Below, in pieces: positions 18,362-28,219 of a DNA stretch of 64,000 nt; positions within the stretch are counted from its first letter, which is position 1, and the number at the start of each line of letters is the position of its first letter. The position numbers and the translations under genes were made by a program. The notes under the pieces are model-generated. The model did no database searches. It saw only the letters and a list, made by a program, of their open reading frames with translations, and was not told the DNA's origin. Source of the stretch: Halorhabdus rudnickae (GTDB taxonomy: Archaea > Halobacteriota > Halobacteria > Halobacteriales > Haloarculaceae); assembly GCF_900880625.1 (NCBI RefSeq), contig NZ_CAAHFB010000005.1:1-64000 (forward strand), written 5' to 3'.

Positions 18362-19195
18362 TCATGACGAGAGGTTTTCGAGACAACTCTCAAGAGTCGT
18401 ATACGTTTGTTCTACAGTACCGATCGTTCGCCCCTCCCCTAATCCACCTTCGGTGTTCTGGATGACCTGTTGGGAATGTGCAACCGCATTTCGCAACTCG
18501 GTCAAGTCATCAAGTTGGCTCGACGCCCGATGATCGCTCGAAAATCCACAGGCTTTCCAACACGCTTCGATATCGCTGACGATCGTCGCGAGTGTCGAAA
18601 ACTGTGCGTAGTGAATTTCGTCGAGTTCAATATTCGATCGACGGGCCTCAGCGTGTCGCTCTTTGATGTCCTCAACCACGTTCTGATTGAGTGCAACTCG
18701 CTCTTTCCAGTCGGGCGCTACGTCGACGATGAGTTCACGGAACCGATCCTCGAGTAACGTGATTCGATCGAACAGGCGCATCCTCGCTGGGGATGTATTC
18801 AGATCCGCTCGCGTCAATATCCCTGTCAAGCGATTTTGACCACCGAGGAAATAGAACGGTTCCTCGTAGAGCGCCGCTAGCACTTCTTCGAACGTGGCGT
18901 CAGCTGAGATGATCTCTTCGATCGTTATCGGATTTGTATGATCCACAATGCGGTCGTCGGACGGAGCAACCTGTAGCTCCTCCAAAACGACATATCCTCG
19001 AATGTCTTCCCCATCACTTACTGGTGCCGCGTCGAAGCCTTCAGCTTCGAGCCACTCGCTCGTCTCAGCAACGGACGCGTCGGGAGGTTTTGTCGCGATC
19101 GTTTGCGTCGCGAGGTCGTCTGCTGTACAGACGTACCGATCCTGAACCATCGCTTCGAATCGGTGCCGCTCCGAGTATAACAGTTTGGTCGCCAC
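18362..19195 (-). CDS. CBS-domain protein with HEPN-like C-terminal domain
   Basis: A 277-aa protein starting at GTG 19195 (ATG at 19150 is the alternative). Residues ~20-135 contain two CBS motifs (FDAAPVSDGEDIRGYV and PFYFLGGQNRLTGILTRADL), usually nucleotide sensors. Residues ~140-277 are helical and include LRNAVAH (R235, H240), an RxxxxH pattern as in HEPN RNases and related toxins. Possibly a nucleotide-sensing ribonuclease or abortive-infection protein; the RNase activity is inference. Divergent from the next gene. Confidence 0.6.
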   Translation of the reverse strand: MATKLLYSERHRFEAMVQDRYVCTADDLATQTIATKPPDASVAETSEWLEAEGFDAAPVSDGEDIRGYVVLEELQVAPSDDRIVDHTNPITIEEIISADATFEEVLAALYEEPFYFLGGQNRLTGILTRADLNTSPARMRLFDRITLLEDRFRELIVDVAPDWKERVALNQNVVEDIKERHAEARRSNIELDEIHYAQFSTLATIVSDIEACWKACGFSSDHRASSQLDDLTELRNAVAHSQQVIQNTEGGLGEGRTIGTVEQTYTTLESCLENLSS

Positions 19196-19228
19196 AAGAA
19201 ATAAGTTAAAGTAATCATTAACCTAGGA

Positions 19229-19579
19229 ATGATGAGTGTAGGGCATTTCACCGATGCAGGTGGATACATTGACCACGGAGATGCGTCCGTCCTGTTTCCG
19301 GTCGAAGAGATCGATGCCGTCGTTCACACCCACCGCGACGCGGAACTCGCACTCAAGGACGCATCAGCCGATTCCGTCCTCGTTGTTCGCCCCACGGGAT
19401 TTGCCAGCAGTTACGCACTCACCCAGCGACCGTTGACGGCGATCGAGGTCCTGTCACTGGATGATGAACTTCGGGAACTACTCGGAGAAGGTGTTGATGG
19501 CGACCTTTCGAACTTCGAACTCATCCAGGTGGGGAAAGCGGTAGCGCCGACGAAAAATCGCAGTCTCGCGGAGTTTTGA
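19229..19579 (+). CDS. Unknown 116-aa acidic protein
   Basis: Start at ATG 19229 or the adjacent ATG 19232, transcribed divergently from the CBS-HEPN gene across 33 nt, so their promoters must overlap. The sequence is acidic and globular (DAGGYIDHGDASVLFPVEEIDAVV near the start), with no recognised motif. It converges on the Mrr-like gene. The shared promoter would fit a regulatory or neutralising partner of the HEPN-like protein, but nothing in the sequence proves it. Confidence 0.5.
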   Translation: MMSVGHFTDAGGYIDHGDASVLFPVEEIDAVVHTHRDAELALKDASADSVLVVRPTGFASSYALTQRPLTAIEVLSLDDELRELLGEGVDGDLSNFELIQVGKAVAPTKNRSLAEF

Positions 19580-19597
19580 CGAATTGCTACACGCCGA

Positions 19598-20962
19598 CTA
19601 AATTACGCCCAGGGCGACAAGAAGACCGACAATCGCGAGGATCGTCATCACGAATCCGCCCCCGATCAGCGGTTTGTTCTCCATGGCTTTCTCGTGGATC
19701 GGCATGGTTTCATACTCCTCGCGGAACGCTTGGAGGTTCTCTTCGTCGTAGAAGTACTTCGTCTTCAGCGCGAACCGCTCGGTGACCGCACAGCCCGTAC
19801 AGACTGGCTCACCTTCCACCCGTTCGGTCTTACTGTGGCTGTCGCAGGCGATCGCCCCGCAGTTGGGACAGTACGTGTAGGTTTCCTCCACACCACTGGT
19901 CTCGCAGTGAACGCAACGATGGATGCCGTCCTCACGAGTCGTCCGTGAGGGGCCGGCGGCGTAGTACTCGTAGGGGTAGGAATACTGCCCCAGATCGGTC
20001 ACCTGGCGAACTTCAGGGAGGTAAACCGGTTCGATCGACTGGACCGAGATGTCCGAGAGATTCGGCTCGCAGGTTTTGTTGTACGTGACGTTGTTGTCGC
20101 CGGTGTAGGTCACCGTCGTCGTGTGATAGTCCTGCAACCGGTCGACAGCCCAGTCCTTGTACTCAGTCTGGGTCTGGCCGAACCGCCGCTGCTCGATTTC
20201 GTCGAAGATCTCCGCAAAGCGATCCTCCTCGAGATCAACCGTCGCGTGGAGATTCTCCGTGACCAGCGTCGCGACATCGTCGTCAGCCACTTGCGGATGG
20301 CCCCGCTCGGCGTGCACGACGAATCGCGTCCGATCGTTGATCCGGTGGATCTCGCCGACAGATGTCTCGAAGACGGCGTTGGTATCGGCCGTAATGGCAA
20401 CAACCGGCCGAAACAGCACCTGTGAGTGCGGCGGCGGAAGGTCGCCGGCGTCGATATTCTCGATATTACGGAATGCTTCCCGGACGGGTGCCTCGACATC
20501 GGCTGCCGGGTCGTACGGGCGGAGGGCTTCATCACAAAGAATCTCGATGCGGCCGTTGTAGAGGTCCAGGCCGATCTCGTCGGCGATCTCCCGGAGGTCT
20601 TCGCCATCGAGGAGTTCGATGGGATGGGGATCGTCGTTCTCCCGGAGACGCTGGACGTACTCCTCGGCCGGGTTCGTAAATCGCCCCGTCGTGACGACCA
20701 TCCCGCGCCTGGGTCCGTCGAAGTCGAAAGTGGCGACGGCCGAGTGGAGTTTCTGGACGACTGGTCGACCGACCGTTCCGGTGTGCTTGCACTCGACGAC
20801 GATCGCCCGGCGAGTTCCGTCGACGACCTCCTCCATAATGACGTCTCGACCCTCGTCGGCCGTCCGCTCGGCCTGCCGGACGTCCTCGTACCCGAGGTTT
20901 CGGAAGACGTCCTCTATCAGGTCCTCAAACTCGAACCCCGAGAGGTCGTCCAGGACAGCCAT
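19598..20962 (-). CDS. Mrr-like restriction endonuclease with zinc fingers and C-terminal membrane anchor
   Basis: A 454-aa protein. Residues 8-110 are an Mrr/RE_cat-type PD-(D/E)XK nuclease: FEDLIEDVFRNLGY, then DEGRDVI (D40), then VVECKH (E57, K59), then Q70 and MVVTTGRFTNPA. A long middle region follows. Near 350-400 there are cysteine pairs (CVHC, CPNCG, CTGC) forming one or two zinc ribbons. The last ~22 residues are a single hydrophobic helix (MTILAIVGLLVALGVI). The active site looks intact, so it may cut foreign or modified DNA near the membrane. Confidence 0.75.
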   Translation of the reverse strand: MAVLDDLSGFEFEDLIEDVFRNLGYEDVRQAERTADEGRDVIMEEVVDGTRRAIVVECKHTGTVGRPVVQKLHSAVATFDFDGPRRGMVVTTGRFTNPAEEYVQRLRENDDPHPIELLDGEDLREIADEIGLDLYNGRIEILCDEALRPYDPAADVEAPVREAFRNIENIDAGDLPPPHSQVLFRPVVAITADTNAVFETSVGEIHRINDRTRFVVHAERGHPQVADDDVATLVTENLHATVDLEEDRFAEIFDEIEQRRFGQTQTEYKDWAVDRLQDYHTTTVTYTGDNNVTYNKTCEPNLSDISVQSIEPVYLPEVRQVTDLGQYSYPYEYYAAGPSRTTREDGIHRCVHCETSGVEETYTYCPNCGAIACDSHSKTERVEGEPVCTGCAVTERFALKTKYFYDEENLQAFREEYETMPIHEKAMENKPLIGGGFVMTILAIVGLLVALGVI

Positions 20963-21043
20963 ACAGTGTAACTGCTTTTGTTCCCACTCTCAAATGTGTT
21001 CCCAGTTCTTGTTGGTCTTGCGTCGCAGATAGCGACAGCTCAT

Positions 21044-21373
21044 TTAGATTTCCTTAATCCAACCAATATCGTCTGAACGCTCCTCGAAGCCCTCTGTTTC
21101 GAGGATATATTCCATAGCAGGATGCACAGCATTGTTCGTCGTGAGTGTCGAGTGACCATGTGCTTGACTCAGTTCGATAAACGCATTCACCGCTGCTCGG
21201 GCAACTCCTTTCCCTTCCCAGTACGGGCGTATCTCGATATACTCAAGTTGGCCCGGGATCCCCTCGATATTCCCCGCGCGTTCCCCCGCAACCAAGATGT
21301 CGTATCCCAGCATCGCTTCGGTGAGGAGGATATCCTGTCGCTGGACCTCTTCAATATCGTCCGCACGGCTCAT
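21044..21373 (-). CDS. GNAT-family acetyltransferase-like protein
   Basis: A 109-aa protein, shorter than typical GNATs (~150). The central part matches the acetyl-CoA-binding core: LEYIEIRPYWEGKGVARAAV, followed by LTTNNAVHPAMEYILETEGF. The N-terminal strands are abbreviated, so it may be a minimal or truncated enzyme. The substrate cannot be read. It stands alone, with a start 175 nt from the divergent gene on the right. Confidence 0.6.
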   Translation of the reverse strand: MSRADDIEEVQRQDILLTEAMLGYDILVAGERAGNIEGIPGQLEYIEIRPYWEGKGVARAAVNAFIELSQAHGHSTLTTNNAVHPAMEYILETEGFEERSDDIGWIKEI

Positions 21374-21547
21374 AGTTCCCCTTCTATTCGAGCGATCTTA
21401 AACGTCTGATCCTGATCCGGGCGTCATTCTGAGAGGGATTTCTCGGTGTTCTCCTGCACGATATCGTTTGTTGTGCCCTCAAGAGGGGCGCAGGGCGCGC
21501 GAGATGAGCTGGCCGACGACGAGCGTCCTTCGCGAGGTGACTACGAG

Positions 21548-22708
21548 ATGAAAGACCCAGAAACCCGTACCGTGTTCGCGGGTCTCGACGGCCGATCGGA
21601 TGCACAGCTTCCCAACTGGTACGCGGAACAGAAACTCGTCGACGAGCCAGTGACGTTCACCGAGGCGATTCGTGATCTGCCCCAGGCGATCGAGACGACG
21701 GTGGCCTACCGGAATCCCTACAGCGACGAGTGGGTCGAAACCGAACGCTTCAACGCGGTCGTCGAGCCGTCGCGGCTTCGAGAGCAGGGGCGTGGTGGGG
21801 ACGATGTCGAGCCGCTGTTCCACATCCCGACGGACAGTTACGCGATCATCAATCCCGTCGACGTGTACGGCCCGCTGGAGGAGGTGCTGCGCGAGGAGAC
21901 CATCGACGGGCAGTCACTCGGCGACGTGATGTTCGGCGAGATTCGTCGGTATCGTGGCGGTGGCGAGGTCCACATGGACGTCATGTTCGACGGCCTCGAA
22001 GTGACGCTCCCGGATCGGGAAAGCGACCCGATCACGATGGGTGTGACGTCGGGGTACGACTTCTTCGGCGAACATGCGGTGTACGTGGAAGGGTTCGCCC
22101 AGGACGGCTACTGTTCGAACACGATGCGCTCGCTCACCGACAAGGAGGTCGTCAAGCACGTCGGCGACGTGGGAAACTTCCAGACCTGGTGGGAGGGCAT
22201 ACTCGAACAGGTCGAACTCGTCGCGAACGACCTCTTCGAGTTCATCCGGGACGCCCAGGAGATCGATCTCGATTTCTCGGACCTCCCGTTCACCACCACG
22301 GAGTTCTACACGCTGCTCGGCTTCCCGGAGTATCTCGCGGAGCGGGCGGCGGGCGACGCCGAGGCCAATGCTCCGAATCCCCTCGAGATCGATATGTGGA
22401 CGCTACACTCCGGAGCGACGTACGCGCTGACGCACTTCTTCAAGGGGAAGGAAGGCGGCTCTCTCGATCAGTACGTCCGCATTGCGAACGACATTCTGTT
22501 CAATCCCGAGCGGACGATCGAGCGGGTCCATCAAGAGTACGAGAATCAGTTGGACGCCGGGAGTGACGGAGAGTCACAGACGTCACTCGACGGAGAGCGC
22601 GCACTCGCGAGTATCGAACACATCAGCGATGATCTGCAGGATGATGTCGAACAATTCGAAGAGCGGGAAGAAGTACTCCGGGAGCGGTTCCAAACGGCGT
22701 CGGACTAA
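21548..22708 (+). CDS. DUF932-like phage/plasmid protein
   Basis: A 386-aa protein if the ATG at 21548 is used; the frame stays open to 21446, but that leader is not protein-like. The pattern FHIPTDSYAIINP, then GVTSGYDFFGEHAVYVEGFAQDGYCSNTM, then a long helical half, recalls the DUF932/phage-plasmid-like family of mobile elements. The C terminus (about 350-386) is a charged coiled coil. Function of the family is not established. Confidence 0.55.
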   Translation: MKDPETRTVFAGLDGRSDAQLPNWYAEQKLVDEPVTFTEAIRDLPQAIETTVAYRNPYSDEWVETERFNAVVEPSRLREQGRGGDDVEPLFHIPTDSYAIINPVDVYGPLEEVLREETIDGQSLGDVMFGEIRRYRGGGEVHMDVMFDGLEVTLPDRESDPITMGVTSGYDFFGEHAVYVEGFAQDGYCSNTMRSLTDKEVVKHVGDVGNFQTWWEGILEQVELVANDLFEFIRDAQEIDLDFSDLPFTTTEFYTLLGFPEYLAERAAGDAEANAPNPLEIDMWTLHSGATYALTHFFKGKEGGSLDQYVRIANDILFNPERTIERVHQEYENQLDAGSDGESQTSLDGERALASIEHISDDLQDDVEQFEEREEVLRERFQTASD

Positions 22709-22872
22709 TGATCTTTCGAGTGTGTTCTTCCATTCTTTGTAGTTCCCTTCTCGCTGTCTTAGATCTCCATGCGTTCGATATCCTCCATTGAGATGCAAAA
22801 TCCTATCATTTAATTAATATTCCGTCAAACGACTACAGAACGCTAATCAGACACGTCTGCGATACGTCGAAT

Positions 22873-23106
22873 ATGGTAGACGACAAAACCGAAGGCGTGA
22901 TCGTCCACCTCGTGGACAAGCACGGCGAAAGCGAGATAGAGCGCAAATTTGACCACTGGGAGATTGTGGACGAGGGATGGATCAGATGTATCGGCCCGTC
23001 ACACGGCAGCGAACTCGAGGGTGGTCACGTACCCGTCTCGTACTATCCACCTGAGCGGGTGGTCTCCGTTGACGTTTATGAGAAGCCCTCACGGAAGTCA
23101 GTCTGA
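22873..23106 (+). CDS. Unknown 77-aa protein
   Basis: Starts at ATG 22873. An AT-rich promoter-like segment (about 22809-22822) lies 50-60 nt upstream. The protein is beta-rich (GVIVHLVDKHG, HWEIVDEGWIRCIGPSH, VPVSYYPPERVVSVDVYE) and could be a small SH3-like or other barrel; no family is recognised. It converges on the BREX helicase gene. Confidence 0.5.
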   Translation: MVDDKTEGVIVHLVDKHGESEIERKFDHWEIVDEGWIRCIGPSHGSELEGGHVPVSYYPPERVVSVDVYEKPSRKSV

Positions 23107-23147
23107 GGCGGATAAAGGAAACCGCTCTCAGCCCATCCGGGAGCCGA

Positions 23148-26054
23148 TCAGACCGGGAAAGCTAAGCAAACGTTTTCGACTTCAGGCGCGAGTGAGATGA
23201 CCTGAGCCTTCCGCTGCAGTTCTTGGTGCCTGTCTTCAATACGTTGTTCAAGTTTGTTCAGCCGCTCTTGTTGAGATCGGATCGCGATATCCATATCCGA
23301 TCCAGCCGCTGCTTTCCGCTCGTACTCATCGATAAACTCCTCAATCCGTTGGCGTTCGGATTCAGCATACTCTTCAAGGTCATCCAATTCTTGCTGGGTT
23401 TCCTCTCGACGGCGTTCGTATAATTCCTCCTTCAAGGATGCGACCTGCTGACTGATGTATCGGTCGGCCGCTTCTCGCAGCTGCTCCTGACTTTGAATCA
23501 CCGATCGAACACGGTCAGCGTCGGGTGACCCTTTGATACTGTTTCCCTGGACAACACGCTGACCGAGTTGCTGTCGTGGGTCTTGGTGGCGAGCATCGAC
23601 ATAGACGGGGATCATCTCTTCGCGGATGAGCTCGTTCGTTCCATCCTCGAACGTAACCCGGTAGTTGTAGACAATACCGGGCTCGTCCACGAACGGGAGG
23701 AGCTTCAGGCCGACATCGCCGTGGTCACTATCCAGGATTTGCTGCATGAGTCGCTGGACCAGATCGTCATCCGGCGAGACGTAGTCGATACCCTCGTGAT
23801 CCATCGCGAAGTCTCGGCTGAACGTGAACGGCCCGTACTCCTCGTCTGTTCCCTGTCGAAGGGAGCGAGGCAATTTTGCCCTGTAGAGATGGTCCCCGGA
23901 TTTCTCGACATCACCACCGAGTGCCTCGACGCCGCGCTCGACGAACTCGTGGATATCTGCCTCCGTTCCGTAGACTTCCTCGGACTCGTCCATCACTTCC
24001 TGGATCTTCTCTCGGCTCTCTTGATCGAACGTACTCGTATCGATGAGGCTTCGTTCGTACCACTCTTGGAGCGTGCGTTGACGCTCGTCAATGAGCTCCT
24101 CGAGTTCTTCCTTGGTCGCGCTCGCCGGTTCGTCGTTCTGGATAGACTCCATGATGAGCGAGTCGACGTTGATGTCGTCGAGCATCCCCAGCACGTCAGC
24201 CGTGTTGCCGAGTTTATCGCGAATGTTCTCGACCTTGTTCTGGAGCATCTCGAAGATCTCGCCTTCGCGGGTGTCCTCGAAGGTAAAGTTCCAGACTTTG
24301 ACCTCCTTGTCCTGCCCGTAGCGGTGAAGCCGGCCGATTCGCTGCTCGAGGCGATTCGGATTCCACGGCAGCTCGTAGTTCACCATGATGTGGCAACTGT
24401 GCTGGAGGTCAATCCCCTCGCTCGCTGCGTCGGTTGCGAACAGCAGTCGGGACTGGCCGTGGTTGAATTCCTCCTCGATGCGAGCACGTTCCTCCTTGTC
24501 GACGTCACCGTGGATGACGAGAATCTCGTCGGCCCAGGGTTCGTTCTTCACGAGGTCAAGGAGGTAGTCCAATGTGTCCCGGTACTCGGTGAACAGGAGG
24601 AGTTTCTCGTCGGGTTGCTCTTCTAGCAGCTGCTGGATGTAGCGTCGGACCTTCTGGGCCTTTGAATCGACGGAGATGCCCTCGGCGAGCGAAACGAGGT
24701 CTCGGAGGGTTTCGATCTCTTCTTCGAGTTGCGCATCGCTCTCGGTGACGGTCAGCGCGGAGAGTTCTTCTTCGGCTCGTTGTTTGTCCGTTTCGTCGAG
24801 ATCTTCACCGTCGAGATATGCGGAGGCTTCTTCCGAGAGACTAGTGGAGGTTGACTGCTCATCGACGAGGTCCGCCAAGCGACGACTCAGCGTCGCTCGG
24901 ATGGCGCCGATGCTGCTGACGAGGCGTTTTTGCATTAGTGCCATCGCAAATCCGACCGCTGGCTCGTTCAGCTTCTCGGAGCGATTGTAGACGTTCTGGA
25001 CGTATTCAGTAACGGCCTGATAGAACTGCCGCTCGTCGTGAGTCATCTCCACGGGCACAGTGTTGACCTCACGGTCTGGGAAAATGCGCTCGCCGTGATC
25101 GTCGTACAACGTTTGCTTCCCGCGACGAATCATCACGCGGTCGACGGCATCCGTCGAGAGGTCTTGATCCTCGGCCACGAGGAACGGATCGATATACTCG
25201 ACGAGTGAACGGAACGCTTCGCCTTTACCGTCATGGGGGGTTGCGCTGAGGAGTAACAGGGAGTCAGAGTTGCCGGCGATTCGTTCGACCATCTTCGACG
25301 TCTTACTGGGGGACTCGCCTCGTTTGGCGGCCTTGTGCGCTTCGTCGACCACTACGACGTCCCAGAACGCTTCCTCGAGGGGGGGCTGGAACTCGTCCTG
25401 TCGGAGGAAAGCCTGGCTCGTGACCAACTGCTGGTGTTCCTGGTCCCAGATGTTGGCTTCCTCGCCGAGTCGGCGGCGTTCCCCGTCGACCCACTGCCGG
25501 TCGGCAGGCACGAGGTCGAGATCAAAGAAGCGGTCCATGTCTCGGATCCACTTCTTCTGGAGGTGGGCCGGAACGACGAACAGAACACGGTCCGCGCGGT
25601 TGCGAGCGGCGAGTTCCTTGAGGATGAGGCCGGCCTCGATGGTCTTGCCGAGGCCGACGTCGTCGGCGATGAGTGCACGCTGGCGAAGTTTTTGCATGAC
25701 CCAGTTGACCGCGTCGAGCTGGTAGGGTTCGAGGCGGACCAGCGAGTTCGAGATACTCAGCAACTGGCCCTGTTCGTGAGCGATCTGGAGACGGAGCGCC
25801 TGTGATCGCAAGTCGAACCACTCTGCCGAGACGGCGTCGTGGTCTGGATGCAACTGGTCAGCTGACGCCGCGCTCAACTCCCCCATTTGATCGCGTTTCG
25901 ATTCGACTTCTATGTCGTCGATACAGACGGTCTTGACGCCCTCGTCTTCGACGTATGCCCGGAGATAGTCCAGATCTCCGACGGAGTAGGTCTTGATGAC
26001 CTCGGCGGTTACCCCGTTGAGCAGAATCCGGTCACCGGGATCGAAGTCATCCAT
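23148..26054 (-). CDS. brxHII: BREX SNF2-type helicase (BrxHII-like)
   Basis: A 968-aa SF2 ATPase, last gene of the BREX locus. Motif I is DDVGLGKT, motif II VVVVDEAHK, motif III LLSATPHDGK; the C-terminal helicase lobe has LLFATDAASEGIDLQ and ERRIGR-like arginines (EQRIGRLHRYGQ). A charged coiled coil follows (about 880-960). ATG 26054 is preferred over GTG 26063 because an aggag ribosome site sits 8 nt before the ATG, inside the end of pglZ. In BREX, such helicases are needed for phage restriction or modification. Confidence 0.85.
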   Translation of the reverse strand: MDDFDPGDRILLNGVTAEVIKTYSVGDLDYLRAYVEDEGVKTVCIDDIEVESKRDQMGELSAASADQLHPDHDAVSAEWFDLRSQALRLQIAHEQGQLLSISNSLVRLEPYQLDAVNWVMQKLRQRALIADDVGLGKTIEAGLILKELAARNRADRVLFVVPAHLQKKWIRDMDRFFDLDLVPADRQWVDGERRRLGEEANIWDQEHQQLVTSQAFLRQDEFQPPLEEAFWDVVVVDEAHKAAKRGESPSKTSKMVERIAGNSDSLLLLSATPHDGKGEAFRSLVEYIDPFLVAEDQDLSTDAVDRVMIRRGKQTLYDDHGERIFPDREVNTVPVEMTHDERQFYQAVTEYVQNVYNRSEKLNEPAVGFAMALMQKRLVSSIGAIRATLSRRLADLVDEQSTSTSLSEEASAYLDGEDLDETDKQRAEEELSALTVTESDAQLEEEIETLRDLVSLAEGISVDSKAQKVRRYIQQLLEEQPDEKLLLFTEYRDTLDYLLDLVKNEPWADEILVIHGDVDKEERARIEEEFNHGQSRLLFATDAASEGIDLQHSCHIMVNYELPWNPNRLEQRIGRLHRYGQDKEVKVWNFTFEDTREGEIFEMLQNKVENIRDKLGNTADVLGMLDDINVDSLIMESIQNDEPASATKEELEELIDERQRTLQEWYERSLIDTSTFDQESREKIQEVMDESEEVYGTEADIHEFVERGVEALGGDVEKSGDHLYRAKLPRSLRQGTDEEYGPFTFSRDFAMDHEGIDYVSPDDDLVQRLMQQILDSDHGDVGLKLLPFVDEPGIVYNYRVTFEDGTNELIREEMIPVYVDARHQDPRQQLGQRVVQGNSIKGSPDADRVRSVIQSQEQLREAADRYISQQVASLKEELYERRREETQQELDDLEEYAESERQRIEEFIDEYERKAAAGSDMDIAIRSQQERLNKLEQRIEDRHQELQRKAQVISLAPEVENVCLAFPV

Positions 26055-26059
26055 AGGAG

Positions 26060-28219
26060 TCACTCCTGCGTGATCGTTACGAAGTTGAGCACGAATTCTT
26101 GTGGGAGGGCCCCACCGTGGAGGAACCGGGCATCGGGTAGTCCCTGATTGCGGAACCGCTGAATCGGATCCGCGAGTGCGCTTATTTTCGTGTCGTCATC
26201 GAGATAGCCGAGGTGAGCTTTTTCATCGAGGAGGACACCAGGTGCATCTTCGTCGAGGGTGCTGCCGGCAACCCACCGACGCGTCACTTCCTCAGCCTCG
26301 TCCGGCGGATAGATGTCATCGATATCGACGCTCTGCGGGAGAGAAACGAAGCCGTGATCGGCGAGGATGTATGCCCGATCGAAGCTCTCGTTTCCGAGTT
26401 TCTCACAGATGATCCCGGCAATTGCATCGATCCGATCGCTGAACACGCCCTCGAAATCGGTCAATTCCTCCTCACCAGCCTTGTCGAGATCGTTCCAATA
26501 GAACGCGACACGTGGATTGCTCCACCCCAAGGCATCGTCCTCGCTCTGCATGATGTAACTCCATCCATCGTCCTTCAGCATCTTCTCGCGCTGGTAGTTC
26601 GTGATCTCCCGACCGTTTCGTTCGGGACTCAGCTCCCCATCCTCGAGTTCGATGTTGAAACTGAACTTACTGCCGGGTGTGAGTGCTGCTTTACCGAACT
26701 CGGTGTCCGAGGGGAGCGTACCGACCCAGGTGGTCTCGTCGACCTCGAGGCTGGATAGTTGATTACGGACGGATTCAGCCAGTTCGTGCGCGAGATCGAA
26801 GCGGAGCGCATCGACGACGAACAAGGCCACGCTCTGGCCACTCTGGAGGTGATCTTGTTCCTGGTCGAAAAACTGATGCACGTGGTTTTCACCGACGAAC
26901 GGTGACCCCGCCTCGATCTGGTCGGCGACGAGATCCCCAAGGTCGCTGAGGTAATCGAGGTATCGCGACTCAGTCAGCGACGTGCGCAGGTCGTTCAGGG
27001 TAGCAGTCGCAGGATGCTCTTCAGGGAGGTCATGCTCCGGCTCACCCGAGATGATGAGGTTGAAGACGGCATTATCGATCTGCCAGGTGCCGTCGTCGAT
27101 GTCGCCGTAGAGGTCGACAACGTCGGTCGTATCGCCGCGTTCTTCCCACGTCTCGAGTTCCTGTGCGAGTTTGGCGACCTCGACTGCCTGTTCCCAGACG
27201 TGCGTCCACGGAACGTCACCGTAGGTCTGTTCAAGCCGTTGCTGACGGCGGGAGGCACGAGTTGCACACGTCTCGTAGTCGCCGGCACCGAACGAGCCAG
27301 TCCAGTCGTCCCACAGTTCGTGTTCCAGTGAAGCATCGACCGGACAGTCGGCGATTTCCCACGGATCGTCATACGTGCGCAGGATGTCGTGCCAAAAGCG
27401 AGCGTTCGGATCGAGATACGTCAGGGCCAGCTCTGCTGGACGTTCAGTCTTGCTCAGTACAGCCTGGAGTTTCGGTCTGGAAATTCCGAGGCTGGAACTC
27501 TGTTTGGGCTGGTATGCTGAATCGAGGAGTGACTTCTCAAGCCCTTCGTCGACGAGCCACTCGGCAACGGCCCACCGCCGTGTGCGCTCGACGAGCGTCT
27601 GCTCGTCGGTGACGCCCTCGACGGCTGCGACGCCTTCGTCCACGAGGAGGTCCCGGATCTCGGCCAGTTTGTCGGTTTCCTCGGAGAGGTTCTCGACACC
27701 GTGTTCCAGGACGAACGCCACGGGATCGTCGTGACCATCCAACACGATCTGGGTCTGGAGGCTCTGGAGGTCCGGCAACCCGCCGTCGCCGTTGAGGGCT
27801 TCGAAAAGGATGTCAGCGACTTGCTCGCGTTCGACGCCTTCAGCGTCTCCGTAGGCCGTCCGAACCGTGCCCGCCTGCAAGCGATCGTTCCCGAAACAGC
27901 GGGCCGCGAGTTTGCCGATGTGCGCCTCAACGACACCGCCGGTGTTCTCGACGTCGCGGAACCAATCGACGTCGTCGGTCCGGGCTTGCGGGACGTACCA
28001 GACGGTCGTCTCGCGTGGAGCGTCGGCACGGAGTTCGAGCGGCGTGTGTTCTGCCGCGTGGAAGTCACAGCCGAGGTCACGGCTGATGGGTTCAACGATT
28101 TCTCGGAGGTCACCGCCGTCGTCCCACCAGATGATGACCGGATCGTCGTCGGGAGCCTCCTCGATAGCGTTCTCGATGGTGTCGCGGGCCGCCTGGTGAA
28201 GAGTTTTCGTTGCTGGCAT
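26060..28219 (-). CDS. pglZ: BREX alkaline-phosphatase-fold protein PglZ
   Basis: A 719-aa protein. The C-terminal half has the PglZ phosphatase-like signature: VALFVVDALRFDLAHEL, then TWVGTLPSDTEFGKAALTPG, then YILADHGFVSLP. The N-terminal ~350 residues are helical. PglZ is a defining BREX protein that works with the PglX methyltransferase to methylate host DNA and block phage replication. Its stop lies 5 nt before the helicase ATG. It is separated from pglX by an inserted toxin-antitoxin pair. Confidence 0.88.
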   Translation of the reverse strand: MPATKTLHQAARDTIENAIEEAPDDDPVIIWWDDGGDLREIVEPISRDLGCDFHAAEHTPLELRADAPRETTVWYVPQARTDDVDWFRDVENTGGVVEAHIGKLAARCFGNDRLQAGTVRTAYGDAEGVEREQVADILFEALNGDGGLPDLQSLQTQIVLDGHDDPVAFVLEHGVENLSEETDKLAEIRDLLVDEGVAAVEGVTDEQTLVERTRRWAVAEWLVDEGLEKSLLDSAYQPKQSSSLGISRPKLQAVLSKTERPAELALTYLDPNARFWHDILRTYDDPWEIADCPVDASLEHELWDDWTGSFGAGDYETCATRASRRQQRLEQTYGDVPWTHVWEQAVEVAKLAQELETWEERGDTTDVVDLYGDIDDGTWQIDNAVFNLIISGEPEHDLPEEHPATATLNDLRTSLTESRYLDYLSDLGDLVADQIEAGSPFVGENHVHQFFDQEQDHLQSGQSVALFVVDALRFDLAHELAESVRNQLSSLEVDETTWVGTLPSDTEFGKAALTPGSKFSFNIELEDGELSPERNGREITNYQREKMLKDDGWSYIMQSEDDALGWSNPRVAFYWNDLDKAGEEELTDFEGVFSDRIDAIAGIICEKLGNESFDRAYILADHGFVSLPQSVDIDDIYPPDEAEEVTRRWVAGSTLDEDAPGVLLDEKAHLGYLDDDTKISALADPIQRFRNQGLPDARFLHGGALPQEFVLNFVTITQE

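Noticed and set aside
23568-24626. 352-codon + strand open frame
   Set aside because: Antisense to the BREX helicase motifs; no independent support.
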